Shown here piece by piece: positions 7,364-15,300 of a stretch of 50,217 bases of DNA. Position 1 is the stretch's first letter. Each line of letters begins with the position of its first letter. The position numbers and the translations under genes were made by a program. Source of the DNA: an uncultured Faecalibacterium sp. (lineage in GTDB: Bacteria > Bacillota > Clostridia > Oscillospirales > Ruminococcaceae); assembly GCA_900772565.1 (NCBI GenBank), contig CAAHET010000188.1:1-50217 (forward strand), given 5' to 3'. Below the pieces are notes generated by a model that was not told the DNA's origin, ran no database searches, and was given only the letters and a program-made list of their open reading frames with translations.

Positions 7364-8830
7364 TCAGCGTACCAGCTTGCCCGTAGCGTTGCGGGGCAGC
7401 GGGTTCTCGCTGAATTCAACTACACCGATACGCTTATACAGCGGCAGGGTACGGTTCATCTCGGTGATATGATCCTGCACGGTCTGCTGCTCGTCCTGTG
7501 GGCAGTACACCACAACGCCGATCTTTTTGCCCATTTCCTTCACGATGCATTCCTGCACGGCGGGGCATTTTTCCACAAGACCCTCCAGCTCCTCGGGGCT
7601 GATGTTCTCGCCGCTGTCAAGAATGATCAGGTTCTTCTTGCGGCCGGTAATGTAGTAGTAGCCGTCCTCGTCCACCCGGGCAAGGTCGCCGGTGTGGAAC
7701 CAGCCGTCCTTATCGATGACCGCAGCGGTGGCCTCGGGGTCCTTGTAGTAGCCCAGCATGATGCTGTCGCCCCGGATGCACAGCTCTCCGTCCGGCTCGA
7801 GCTTGTAGTCCAGATAATCATTGCCCTGTCCCACAGCGCCGATGTGCTTTGCATCCTGCGCGTAGTTGATGATGCCGTCGCCGCAGGTCTCGGTAGCGCC
7901 GTAGGTCTGCACCACAAACATCCCGTTCGTAGCCATATCCAGCATTACCTGCGGGTCAAACATGGCAGAGGAGCAGATGGGCACCCACAACTCGCCCAGA
8001 CGCTCCTTGCGGCCGCGCATCACGTCCTTGTGCAGGGAGTTCATGATCACCGGCACCACCGCCATGACCTGACTGGGCATCCGCTGGATCTCCTTATAGA
8101 AGTTGCGGATATCGCCGCTGATGTTCAGGCCCCAGCCCGCGTGTGCCCACGAGAACAGGCAGATGAACGCGCCCAGATGGAACATGGGCAGCACCGTGTA
8201 CTGGCTGACCACAAGCTCCGGGTCATGCTTATATTCCATCATGTGCTCACCGATCTGCACATGGGCGCGCATGACGCTGAAGAAGTTGCGCTCGCTCAGC
8301 ATTACGCCCTTGCTGCGGCCGGTGGTGCCGGAGGTGAACATCAGCACCATCAGGTCATCGTGGCCGATGCAGCGGGGCATCTCTGCCACCGGCTCATAAG
8401 CGCGGAAGCCGTCCATGGGGCGCAGGATGCTGCCGTAGGCGGCTTCCAGATGCTCCTTGGTGCCGTAGTCGTCACCATCGGTCAGGATGGCGGCGGGCTC
8501 CACCAGCCCCAGTTCGTAGGAAAGTTCATCCCAGCTCTTGTGCTGGTTCAAAAGCACCAGCACGCCGCCTGCCAGAAGGATGCCGAAGGTGTTCACAGCG
8601 TATTCGTAGCAGTTCTTGTTCAGCAGGCAGATCTTTTTGCCCTTGATGTCCGGGATGGTGCTCTGGAAGTAGCTGACCGCACGGCGGATGTCCTGTGCGT
8701 AATCCTTATAATGGACGGTGGTCACCTCGTCCGTATCTTTATTATAAAAGCGGAGCGCCACACGCTCCGAAAAACGCTGTTCCATATTCAGCGTGACCAG
8801 ATCATAAACGTTGTCCAATACCTTGATCAT
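7364..8830 (-). CDS. Adenylating enzyme (ANL superfamily), copy 2
   Basis: 488 residues, the same length and motifs as copy 1: TSGTTGRSKG, YGATETCGDG, HTGDLARVDEDGYYYI, ISPEELEG and PRNATGKLVR. The two differ around the substrate pocket (CYGATETCAAGIINFAQ versus TYGATETCGDGIINYAQ), which may mean different acids. It is the first gene of the operon. The start at 8830 (MIKVLDNVYDLV) has GGAGGG seven bases upstream. A 33-residue in-frame extension to 8929 crosses the promoter and is rejected. The next gene begins 39 bases on. Confidence 0.9.
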   Translation of the reverse strand: MIKVLDNVYDLVTLNMEQRFSERVALRFYNKDTDEVTTVHYKDYAQDIRRAVSYFQSTIPDIKGKKICLLNKNCYEYAVNTFGILLAGGVLVLLNQHKSWDELSYELGLVEPAAILTDGDDYGTKEHLEAAYGSILRPMDGFRAYEPVAEMPRCIGHDDLMVLMFTSGTTGRSKGVMLSERNFFSVMRAHVQIGEHMMEYKHDPELVVSQYTVLPMFHLGAFICLFSWAHAGWGLNISGDIRNFYKEIQRMPSQVMAVVPVIMNSLHKDVMRGRKERLGELWVPICSSAMFDPQVMLDMATNGMFVVQTYGATETCGDGIINYAQDAKHIGAVGQGNDYLDYKLEPDGELCIRGDSIMLGYYKDPEATAAVIDKDGWFHTGDLARVDEDGYYYITGRKKNLIILDSGENISPEELEGLVEKCPAVQECIVKEMGKKIGVVVYCPQDEQQTVQDHITEMNRTLPLYKRIGVVEFSENPLPRNATGKLVR

Positions 8831-8886
8831 TGTATTTCCCTCCGATATCGACATTCCATGCAGCAATGGTGCGCCGCACTGTGCCC

Positions 8887-8915
8887 AGTATACAATATCT
8901 TCCAATGCAATGCAA
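8887..8915 (-). promoter_or_regulatory. Promoter of the adenylation/carrier/condensation operon
   Basis: On the minus strand TTGCAT (8910-8915) and TATACT (8887-8892) are 17 bases apart, about 60 bases before the first start codon. TTGCAT is directly repeated. Confidence 0.7.
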
Positions 8916-9076
8916 TACTTCTGCAACATTTAATTCCTGATATTGACAACTTTTGCTTGCATATCTTTTGGCGGAGATTGGCCAAATTCTACCTTTCGTT
9001 GCAATCTGCCGGTTCTTGTGCTACAATTTTTAGCGCAAAATACCAGTTCCGGTATGGTGCAGACTGCAAAACAAAA

Positions 9077-9105
9077 TTGACAGTCTCTATAAAAAGCATT
9101 ATACT
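9077..9105 (+). promoter_or_regulatory. Promoter of the acyltransferase-glycosyltransferase operon
   Basis: TTGACA (9077-9082) and TATACT (9100-9105) with a 17-base spacer. It is divergent from the promoter at 8887-8915. The 373-base gap between the two operons (8831-9203) holds these two promoters and otherwise A/T-rich sequence with no clear gene. Confidence 0.8.
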
Positions 9106-9203
9106 AGCCATATACCATGGCGATACTGCATAAAAACAGATCATTTGCGCCGTATCCGGCTTTTTTTGAGGGGTATTTGGCCGGCGCAAGGAAGGAATCT
9201 TTC

Positions 9204-10319
9204 ATGGAAACAACCAAGCCCCGCACTGTCAACTCCATCGGGATGTTCGATATGCTCAAGGGCGCAGGGATGCTGGCCATCGTGCTGGGACACACTGCGG
9301 AGCTTTATCCGCTCCAGTTGGAGGGCGGCTTGTCGTTGACTGCCTTTTTTGGCTTTATTTACCGCGAAACACTGATGGCGGCCTTTTTTATTGCCAGCGG
9401 CTACGGCTTCCGCAAGCGCTCTATCCACAAATGTATCCACCAGCAGCTCAAAAGTCTGCTCAAGCCCTTTTGCTACACTGCGGTTTTCACCACGGTGCTG
9501 CATTTTATTATTCATTATAATACCTTTCACTATCTGCCCGGCTCCCTGACCGAGAGCATCAAGGTGGCGGGCGGTTTTCTGCTGGGTCTGCCCCACACTG
9601 CCACCTACTTCGGGCAGGAGTTCTTTTCCTGCGGGCCCATGTGGTATCTGCTGGCGCTGCTGGTGGGCTGGATCTTACTGGATGTCATCCTGAATATTTT
9701 CCCGGAGAGGTACATCCCTTGGGCTGTGGTCGGCTGTGCCTTACTGGGCTGGGGTGCCAGCCTTGTATGGGAGCTGCCCTTCTGTCTGATCCAAGGTGCG
9801 GTGATCACGCCGTACCTGTATCTTGGCTATCTTGCCAAGCGCCAGCACTGGCTGGATCAGCCCTTGTCCCGCCGGTTGTCCTGCGTCCTGTGGGCAGCGG
9901 TTCTGCTTGTTCCGATGGCAGCCCTTGCCACAGGCCGCACCGACTGTGTATCTATGGCCGAGTGGACGCTGGGGCCCATCAGCATCCTGCTGGACGGCCT
10001 TGCCGGGCTGCTGTTCATCCGGCTGTTTTTGCGCTGGAGCCAGCACCGGAATATGTTGGTGAGCTTTTTCGAGGCCATCGGCCGCCGCTCCCTATATATC
10101 TTCTGTATACATACGGTGGAGCTGATCGCCATTCCGTGGTATCTGTTTGCGGCAAAATATGTCGACCGCCCCGTTTTGGGCATCAGCCTGCAATATATCC
10201 TTTCGCTGGGCTCCATCTGGCTTGTCTGCGCCCTGCTGCAGCGGCGGCGGGATCTGATCATCCGGCTGTTCCCCGCCCGGCGGCATACCCCGCAGGTACA
10301 CTACACCCCACGGCACTGA
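9204..10319 (+). CDS. Membrane acyltransferase (acyltransferase 3 / OafA-like family)
   Basis: 371 residues with about ten membrane helices. The family hallmark is near the start: MFDMLKGAGMLAIVLGH with His30, and the end carries the typical IFCIHTVELIAIPW helix. Members transfer acetyl or other acyl groups to extracellular sugars, lipids or peptides. The start at 9204 (METTKPRTVNSIG) is chosen for its AGGAAGG site. The 29-residue upstream extension starts near the transcription start and is rejected. It is first in an operon with a coiled-coil protein and a glycosyltransferase, which suggests acylation of a surface glycan. It faces the carrier-protein operon. Confidence 0.85.
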   Translation: METTKPRTVNSIGMFDMLKGAGMLAIVLGHTAELYPLQLEGGLSLTAFFGFIYRETLMAAFFIASGYGFRKRSIHKCIHQQLKSLLKPFCYTAVFTTVLHFIIHYNTFHYLPGSLTESIKVAGGFLLGLPHTATYFGQEFFSCGPMWYLLALLVGWILLDVILNIFPERYIPWAVVGCALLGWGASLVWELPFCLIQGAVITPYLYLGYLAKRQHWLDQPLSRRLSCVLWAAVLLVPMAALATGRTDCVSMAEWTLGPISILLDGLAGLLFIRLFLRWSQHRNMLVSFFEAIGRRSLYIFCIHTVELIAIPWYLFAAKYVDRPVLGISLQYILSLGSIWLVCALLQRRRDLIIRLFPARRHTPQVHYTPRH

Positions 10320-10360
10320 TATTCTGAATGTTCCGGCTGCGGTGCAGCCGAGCTTAGCAG

Positions 10361-10398
10361 TTGTTTTCGTAAGCGGTGTGCAATGCTTATGAAAACAG
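10361..10398. other. Intergenic inverted repeat
   Basis: TTGTTTTCGTAAGC pairs with GCTTATGAAAACAG around a 10-base loop, and a smaller GGCTGC/GCAGCC stem lies just upstream near 10334. There is no T tract, so it is probably an mRNA structure or processing site between two genes of one operon. Confidence 0.45.
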
Positions 10399-10430
10399 CT
10401 TCTTAGGATAAGGAAGAGGAGGATCTCGTT

Positions 10431-11225
10431 ATGAACCACGATACCCCCGTGACCCCGGCTGCCCTGCAGGCTCGCATTGCAGAGCTGGAGCAGCAGCTCA
10501 AACTCTCGGACGAGGGTGTTTCCCAGCTGGCACAGCGGTGCTTGGAACTTGAGCAGCAGCTGCTGACCTGCCAGACTGAGCTTGTAAAGCATAGTACTGA
10601 GACGGATAATTTTACCCTTGCCCTGCCGCAGCTGTTCTACGACACGGGCAACGGCTTTTCGCCCCGGGAGTGTTTGAACGCTGCTGAGGACGCCTACAAC
10701 GAACTGAACCATGAGGTCTCTGTCACCTTTGTCCTGCCGGAGGACGCACGCGCCGTCCGGCTGGACCCCGGCGAGCTGGCCTGCTGCATCACCGACCTTT
10801 CCATTTCAGATGAGCGCATCAGTTTTCAGTCGGTCAACGGCCTTCTGCTGCAGGAGGACAGCCTGCTGTTTTTGGACGTAGACCCGAACCTTTCACTCCA
10901 CTGCACCACCGGCTTTGGCGCCGGCATGAAGTTTGCAGTAAACTATCACTATTATCCGCTGGGACGTTTTCTGCACGAGCAGCCCGGCAAATCTCTGCTG
11001 CGGGCACTGAACGACCTGAAGCTGAAAAACGCCGCCGCCGCGCAGGAAGCAGATGAGGTACTGCAAGCCAGCCGTGCCGAGTGTATGCGGCTGAACCAGC
11101 AGCTGCTGACCTTGCAGGGCATCCAGCATGAGTATCAGGTCTCGCTGGATAATATGCGCGCTAGCAGCAGCTGGCGGCTGACCGCCCCGCTGCGCAGGCT
11201 GCTGAATCTGCTGCGCGGCCACTGA
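10431..11225 (+). CDS. Coiled-coil protein associated with glycosyltransferases
   Basis: 264 residues without signal peptide or membrane helix. Residues about 11-50 are a coiled coil (ARIAELEQQLKLSDEGV and following). Residues 60-190 form a globular beta-rich part (VSVTFVLPEDARAVRLDPGE). A second coiled coil (about 195-240) ends in the motif SSSWRLTAPLRRLLNLLR. That SxSWRxTAPLR tail is common at the ends of rhamnan/O-antigen glycosyltransferases and partners, so it probably docks to the enzyme encoded 34 bases downstream or to the membrane. The ribosome site is GGAAGAGGAGG. The exact function is unknown. Confidence 0.75.
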   Translation: MNHDTPVTPAALQARIAELEQQLKLSDEGVSQLAQRCLELEQQLLTCQTELVKHSTETDNFTLALPQLFYDTGNGFSPRECLNAAEDAYNELNHEVSVTFVLPEDARAVRLDPGELACCITDLSISDERISFQSVNGLLLQEDSLLFLDVDPNLSLHCTTGFGAGMKFAVNYHYYPLGRFLHEQPGKSLLRALNDLKLKNAAAAQEADEVLQASRAECMRLNQQLLTLQGIQHEYQVSLDNMRASSSWRLTAPLRRLLNLLRGH

Positions 11226-11259
11226 GCCCGCCCGATATTCTGCCCGGAGGAGTTGGATC

Positions 11260-12861
11260 ATGTACACCAGTTACAGTACCCTGCAACGCAAGCAATTGTC
11301 CAAGCAGGTCTATACCGATACCCAGAGCACCTATCTTCTGGTTTACGCGCCGGGGCGTCACAAGGCGCTGGAAACGGCGCTGCAAAACCAGCTGCACCGC
11401 AAGTTCCGTCTGGTGACCCGGCTGGAGGGCGAGCTGACCCCCGCTGTGGCTGGGGTGCTGCTGGTAAGCGAGGATGTGGAGTGCACTCCCACCGCCCTGA
11501 CCTATTTTGCCGCCGCCCTGCGGGAGGGCGCAGACCTTGCGATCTGCGATGCTTCCTTTGGCTTTGACGGTGCTACCGCCCTGTACCTGAGCACCCAGCA
11601 TCTGCCCGGCAGCCGCTGCGCATTGGTGTCCCGCGCACTGCTGGACAGGGTACGCGCCGCCGCCCGGGGCAAAGACAGCGTTACCGAGCTGCTGCGTCTG
11701 GCCCATGCCATGGCGCAGCACAGCTGCCGCATCCCGCAGGCATTGCTGCACTTCCGCCGGGAGCTGTGCGCCGATGACGTGTTTTCCGCCAAGGGACGCC
11801 GTGCGCTGATTTTAAGCCACGAGCTGACCATGACCGGCGCGCCCATCGTGCTGGTAAGCGCTGTGCCGGTGCTGCGCAGTTTGGGCTTTGAGGTCGTGGT
11901 ACTGGGCCCCTCCGATGAGGGTTCGTTGCCGCTGTTTCTGGATGCCGGAGCCGCTGTGGTCACGCGCCCGGACTGCGTTACCTCCAGCGCTTTGTGGGGG
12001 CTGGCCACCAGCGCAGACCTTGTGCTGGCCAACACGGTGGTGGAAGCGCCTGTGGTGCGCACCCTGAATGGTTCCTTCGTGCCGGTGCTGTGGTGGCTGC
12101 ACGATGCCTTTGCAGGCTATCCCTTTATCTCTCACAATATCCCCAAGGAGTTGGGCAAAAACATCCACGCCTGCGCTGTAGGCTCTCACGCCACCGCCGC
12201 CATGCACTCTGTCCGGCCGGATTTTGAAATCGAACAATTGATTTACGGTCTGCCGGATTATGCTGCCGAGAAGTTTCCGCGTTATGACATCAGCTTTGCC
12301 GGTGGGCGTCCCCTCTTTGTAACGGTGGGTTCCTTGGAGCACCGCAAGGGTCCGGACATTCTGTGCAATGCCATCCGGCTGCTGCCCTCTGCGGTGCGGG
12401 AGAAAGCTGCCTTCCTCTTTGTGGGCAAAGCCGCCGACAAGGGGATGTACAATGCCGTGGACAGTCTGGTGCGGGATTACCCCCAGACCGTTTTCTACCG
12501 CAAGCGGCTGGAGCGCCCGGAGGTAAAATCTCTGATGGAACAGTGCAGTTGCGTGGTGTGTGCCTCCCGCGATGATCCCATGCCCACCTTCGTCACTGAG
12601 GGTCTGATCTTCGGCAAGCCCTCCATCGTATCGGAGCACACCGGCACCGCCGGGCTGGTGACCGAGGGTGTGGACGGCTTCCTCTATAAGGACGACGATC
12701 CGCAGCAGCTGGCCGACAAGCTGGCTTGGGCCATCGAGCACCCGGAGGCGCTGGCCGCCATGCACGACAGCTGCCGCCGCTTGTATGAGCAGCAGTTCTC
12801 CAACGAGTCCTATGTAGCCACCCTGACAAGGCTTGTAAAAGAGCTGACGGACGGCGAATGA
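11260..12861 (+). CDS. Glycosyltransferase, GT2-remnant plus GT4 fusion
   Basis: 533 residues. The C-terminal two thirds are a GT-B, family 4 transferase: LSHELTMTGAPIVLVSAVP starts the acceptor half, FVTVGSLEHRKGPDILCNA opens the nucleotide-sugar half, and EGLIFGKPSIVSEHTGTAGLV is the donor-binding E(x7)E-like region. The first about 170 residues resemble part of a GT2 fold (LLVSEDVECTPTALTYFAAALREGADLAICD) but are too short for a full domain. It is cytoplasmic and likely adds a sugar to a lipid- or cell-wall-linked glycan. It is the last gene before the terminator at 12874, preceded by GGAGGAG. Confidence 0.85.
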   Translation: MYTSYSTLQRKQLSKQVYTDTQSTYLLVYAPGRHKALETALQNQLHRKFRLVTRLEGELTPAVAGVLLVSEDVECTPTALTYFAAALREGADLAICDASFGFDGATALYLSTQHLPGSRCALVSRALLDRVRAAARGKDSVTELLRLAHAMAQHSCRIPQALLHFRRELCADDVFSAKGRRALILSHELTMTGAPIVLVSAVPVLRSLGFEVVVLGPSDEGSLPLFLDAGAAVVTRPDCVTSSALWGLATSADLVLANTVVEAPVVRTLNGSFVPVLWWLHDAFAGYPFISHNIPKELGKNIHACAVGSHATAAMHSVRPDFEIEQLIYGLPDYAAEKFPRYDISFAGGRPLFVTVGSLEHRKGPDILCNAIRLLPSAVREKAAFLFVGKAADKGMYNAVDSLVRDYPQTVFYRKRLERPEVKSLMEQCSCVVCASRDDPMPTFVTEGLIFGKPSIVSEHTGTAGLVTEGVDGFLYKDDDPQQLADKLAWAIEHPEALAAMHDSCRRLYEQQFSNESYVATLTRLVKELTDGE

Positions 12862-12873
12862 GATAGCAAAAAC

Positions 12874-12927
12874 AAAAGACCGGAGCTGTAAAGCCTTTTC
12901 AGGGCTTGATACAGCTCCGGTCTTTTT
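12874..12927. terminator. Bidirectional terminator with nested hairpin
   Basis: Seventeen-base stem (arms 12874-12890 and 12910-12927) flanked by A and T runs. An inner AAGCC/GGCTT hairpin occupies the loop. It ends the glycosyltransferase operon and may also serve the minus-strand gene at 12966. Confidence 0.85.
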
Positions 12928-12965
12928 GCTGGGTCTTGTGCAGCCCCTTTGGGGGAGGTGCAGGC

Positions 12966-13640
12966 TCAGTTCTGCTTGCCGGTTTCGGCCTTCATGGCGT
13001 TGTAGCCGATGAGCACGGTCCAGACGTAGGCGCAGGTCTTGGGAATCATCAGCATCCCGATCAGGGGGTTGACGTCTGCCCACAGCACCACGGGGATATA
13101 GAAGCCGAAACTCAGCACGATGGTCAGCCACATCCAGCGGAAAGCCTTATCGTTGTTCTGCTTGGCGCTGCGGTAGAACAGCACGATGATCAGCAGACCC
13201 AGCAGGGCAAAGGGCACATTGCGCAGGATGCCCCATGCCAGCGGGGTGTGGTTGGTGAGCCACTGGTTCTGCGGCATCATGCACAGCACAACGCGCACAG
13301 CGGACAGGGTGTACACAGCGGCGGTCAGGTTCTTCTGCCCCTCAATCTGGTAGCGCTTGCGCCAGACGTAGTACAGCAGCACATAGAACACGGTCATGGT
13401 CACAGAGGTGATCCACTTGCCCAGACCCAGCGGCACGGCGTAGCTTTCCAGACCGGTGGTGCACAGCGCCAGTGCGCGAGGCACCAGATGAAAGGAGTCG
13501 CCCGCGCCCAGCACCACGGCCATCAGGCCGAACAGGCGGAACTGGGTGCCAGCCTTGCTGCCGCGGATCATGCGGATGCCCACCGTGAGCACGGTGACCA
13601 GATAGAAGATGTCGAAAACGGTCTCGATAATAGCTCTCAT
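12966..13640 (-). CDS. Seven-helix membrane protein of unknown function
   Basis: 224 residues with seven predicted membrane helices evenly spaced along the chain: near residues 3-24, 35-56, 75-94, 104-123, 138-158, 167-187 and 194-215. Charged residues near helix 2 (GAGDSFHLVPRA) could be functional. I recognise no family name with confidence. The start at 13640 follows AAGGAGAAAAACGT. An operator-like palindrome at 13779-13791 almost matches the one at the TetR gene (14414-14426), so this gene is the likely target of that repressor. Confidence 0.75.
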   Translation of the reverse strand: MRAIIETVFDIFYLVTVLTVGIRMIRGSKAGTQFRLFGLMAVVLGAGDSFHLVPRALALCTTGLESYAVPLGLGKWITSVTMTVFYVLLYYVWRKRYQIEGQKNLTAAVYTLSAVRVVLCMMPQNQWLTNHTPLAWGILRNVPFALLGLLIIVLFYRSAKQNNDKAFRWMWLTIVLSFGFYIPVVLWADVNPLIGMLMIPKTCAYVWTVLIGYNAMKAETGKQN

Positions 13641-13748
13641 ACGTTTTTCTCCTTTGTTTGTTTTTGATCGCAGGTTTGATTTTTGATTTTATAGCGAACC
13701 GGTGCGGCAAGCCGTACCGGAAGCATCGTGGGGAAAAGTGCTTGCAGT

Positions 13749-13776
13749 AGTATGTTCTGCGGGGCACAGAAATCAA
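13749..13776 (-). promoter_or_regulatory. Promoter of the seven-helix membrane protein gene
   Basis: On the minus strand TTGATT (13771-13776) and CATACT (13749-13754) are 16 bases apart. The TetR-type palindrome ends three bases upstream of the -35 box. The leader, about 100 bases long, contains a GC-rich hairpin near 13698-13720. Confidence 0.45.
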
Positions 13777-13778
13777 AA

Positions 13779-13791
13779 TGAACTGTGTTCA
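13779..13791. promoter_or_regulatory. TetR-type operator (target gene)
   Basis: TGAAC-TGT-GTTCA palindrome. Its minus-strand reading TGAACACAGTTCA differs by one base from the site at 14414-14426, TGAACACTGTTCA. Confidence 0.65.
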
Positions 13792-13802
13792 CATTGGGGC
13801 TT

Positions 13803-13836
13803 AAAAAACTCCCACAAAGCTGTGGGATGTTTTTTT
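13803..13836. terminator. Terminator after the TetR gene
   Basis: CCCACA-AAGC-TGTGGG with an A run on one side and seven T on the other. It can work in both directions. Confidence 0.8.
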
Positions 13837-13838
13837 AC

Positions 13839-14387
13839 TTAATAAATGGTTCTGCGCACGATCTCCAGCACCGCAGAGGGGTCGAAGCTCTGCTGCACCA
13901 CCGCAGACAGCATCAGGGAAAACAGGATGCCCGCAAACTGCTCCGGGGTGAACTGCTCGGTAAAAGCGTCAGGACGGACTTTAGCATCGTGACGCAGCAC
14001 GTTGCACAGGGCGTCCAGAATGTGCTGCCATGTCTGCCGCATCTGCTGCTTGCCGTCGGCAGTGTCCTGTTGCACAAAGCCTAGCGCGTGGTGGGTGAAG
14101 AAGCCGGGATACTGCTGGCAGCCGTATTCCATCTGCCGGTACATCCACCGGATGCAGGACAGGGTGTCCTGAAACACGGCTTCGTCCTCCGGGTGGTGGA
14201 AGATGTCGTTCCAGATGCTTTCCACTGCCGCGCTTACCAGCTCAGTCTTAGAGCCGAAGTAGTTGTAGATGCAGCCCACAGAGACCCCGCAGGCTGCGGC
14301 GACCGCACGGATGTTGACCGCTGTCCAGCCGTTCTGCTGGATCAGCTCTCGGCTGGTTTTCAGGATGTCCGCTTTGGACGTTGCCAT
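13839..14387 (-). CDS. TetR-family repressor
   Basis: 182 residues. The N-terminal helix-turn-helix is clear (SRELIQQNGWTAVNIRAVAA followed by ACGVSVGCIYNYFGSKTELV, roughly residues 9-47). The rest is an all-helical ligand/dimer domain without a recognised ligand signature. ATG at 14387 is preferred. A GTG at 14420 would begin inside the operator and close to the transcription start, although the ribosome site (GGAGGTGA) is rather far from the ATG. The strong promoter and palindrome upstream show autorepression. The second, nearly identical operator at 13779 points to control of the seven-helix membrane protein. Confidence 0.9.
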   Translation of the reverse strand: MATSKADILKTSRELIQQNGWTAVNIRAVAAACGVSVGCIYNYFGSKTELVSAAVESIWNDIFHHPEDEAVFQDTLSCIRWMYRQMEYGCQQYPGFFTHHALGFVQQDTADGKQQMRQTWQHILDALCNVLRHDAKVRPDAFTEQFTPEQFAGILFSLMLSAVVQQSFDPSAVLEIVRRTIY

Positions 14388-14413
14388 TGGATTCGTAAGC
14401 TCACCTCCCAACG

Positions 14414-14426
14414 TGAACACTGTTCA
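14414..14426. promoter_or_regulatory. TetR-type operator (own promoter)
   Basis: Perfect palindrome TGAACA-C-TGTTCA, lying at the expected transcription start of the TetR gene. Confidence 0.7.
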
Positions 14427-14434
14427 TGATGCAT

Positions 14435-14463
14435 AGTATACAGCGGCGGCTGGCAGCTGTCAA
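14435..14463 (-). promoter_or_regulatory. TetR gene promoter
   Basis: On the minus strand TTGACA (14458-14463) and TATACT (14435-14440) with a 17-base spacer, a near-consensus promoter. Together with the promoter at 14633 it accounts for the gap 14388-14742. The rest of that gap shows only a short GC-rich hairpin near 14488. Confidence 0.8.
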
Positions 14464-14632
14464 GGGGGAAATAAAAATTTTTTCGCCTGCTCTCCGGCGG
14501 GCGCACAGGAACAGACTGGAGGGGAAGGAGGCATCAACGATTTGATTCAAGTTTGCGTCACCTAAAATGTGCCAAATTCATGTCAAAATGGTAACAGTTC
14601 TTGTTTTATCGTTGGTTTTTACCGAAAAAAGC

Positions 14633-14660
14633 TTGCTTTTTTCGTCAATGTGCGTATAAT
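14633..14660 (+). promoter_or_regulatory. Promoter of the Ser/Ala-rich lipoprotein gene
   Basis: TTGCTT (14633-14638) and TATAAT (14655-14660) with a 16-base spacer, about 75 bases before the start codon. Confidence 0.7.
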
Positions 14661-14742
14661 GGAAGGACATCAGACAACCGATGCAGTTGGTATGCTGCCG
14701 GGGTCTGAAACCAGAAAAAAGGAAGAAAAAGGAGATTTCCCT

Positions 14743-15222
14743 ATGAAGCTCAAGACTGTTGCAATTGCCGCTGCCGCTCTGGCACTGGCTGTCGGCATGA
14801 CCGCCTGCGGCGGCTCTGCCTCTACCGCTGCATCCTCCACCGCATCCTCTGCTGCCGCCTCTTCCGAGGCTGCTTCCTCCGAGGCTGCTTCCTCTGAGGC
14901 TGAGGCCACTTCTGCCGAGTACACCGTGTACAACACCACCGGCAGCAAGGTGACCGAGCTGTACCTGTACGATGCAGGCTCTGAGGACAAGGGCGAGAAC
15001 CTGGCAGGCGAGGGTCTGGCTGACGGCGAGAGCATCGTCATCACCCGCGATGTCGAGGCTGACAAGCAGGCTGACGTTGTCTACGTTCTGGAGTTCACCA
15101 CCGAGGATGGCAATACCCAGAGCTTTGACACCCTGCACTACGAGGTGGCTCCCATCTCTCTGAAGAGCGTGGACGCCGCTGCCGGTGCTACCGCCATCGC
15201 TTTCGAAGCTCCCCAGAAGTAA
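14743..15222 (+). CDS. Putative lipoprotein with Ser/Ala/Glu-rich linker
   Basis: 159 residues. The signal peptide ends at lipobox GMTAC with Cys22, so it is lipid-anchored outside the cell. Residues 24-55 are a low-complexity spacer with repeated SSEAA units, probably an extended stalk. The remainder (EYTVYNTTGSKVTELYLYDAG...) is a compact beta domain of unknown family. It is acidic and has no cysteine after residue 22. The start at 14743 has AAAGGAG upstream; reading frames extending to 14569 run through the promoter and are rejected. It stands alone, with its own promoter and terminator. Confidence 0.85.
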   Translation: MKLKTVAIAAAALALAVGMTACGGSASTAASSTASSAAASSEAASSEAASSEAEATSAEYTVYNTTGSKVTELYLYDAGSEDKGENLAGEGLADGESIVITRDVEADKQADVVYVLEFTTEDGNTQSFDTLHYEVAPISLKSVDAAAGATAIAFEAPQK

Positions 15223-15248
15223 GAGCGACCCCTTACATCAGTAAACAG

Positions 15249-15286
15249 AAAAAGGCTGTTGCACCGTGCGTGCAGCAGCCTTTTTT
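15249..15286. terminator. Bidirectional terminator
   Basis: AAAAAGGCTG...TTGCA pairs with TGCA...GCAGCCTTTTTT. It lies between the lipoprotein gene and the convergent J-domain gene and can serve both. Confidence 0.8.
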
Positions 15287-15300
15287 GGTATAAAATCATA

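Noticed and set aside
7343..9133. 596-residue open frame on the plus strand
   Set aside because: Antisense of the second adenylating enzyme and reading through the divergent promoter region.
14851..14905. Tandem DNA repeat or CRISPR-like array in the lipoprotein gene
   Set aside because: The short repeats encode the SSEAA protein linker in frame; there are no spacers.
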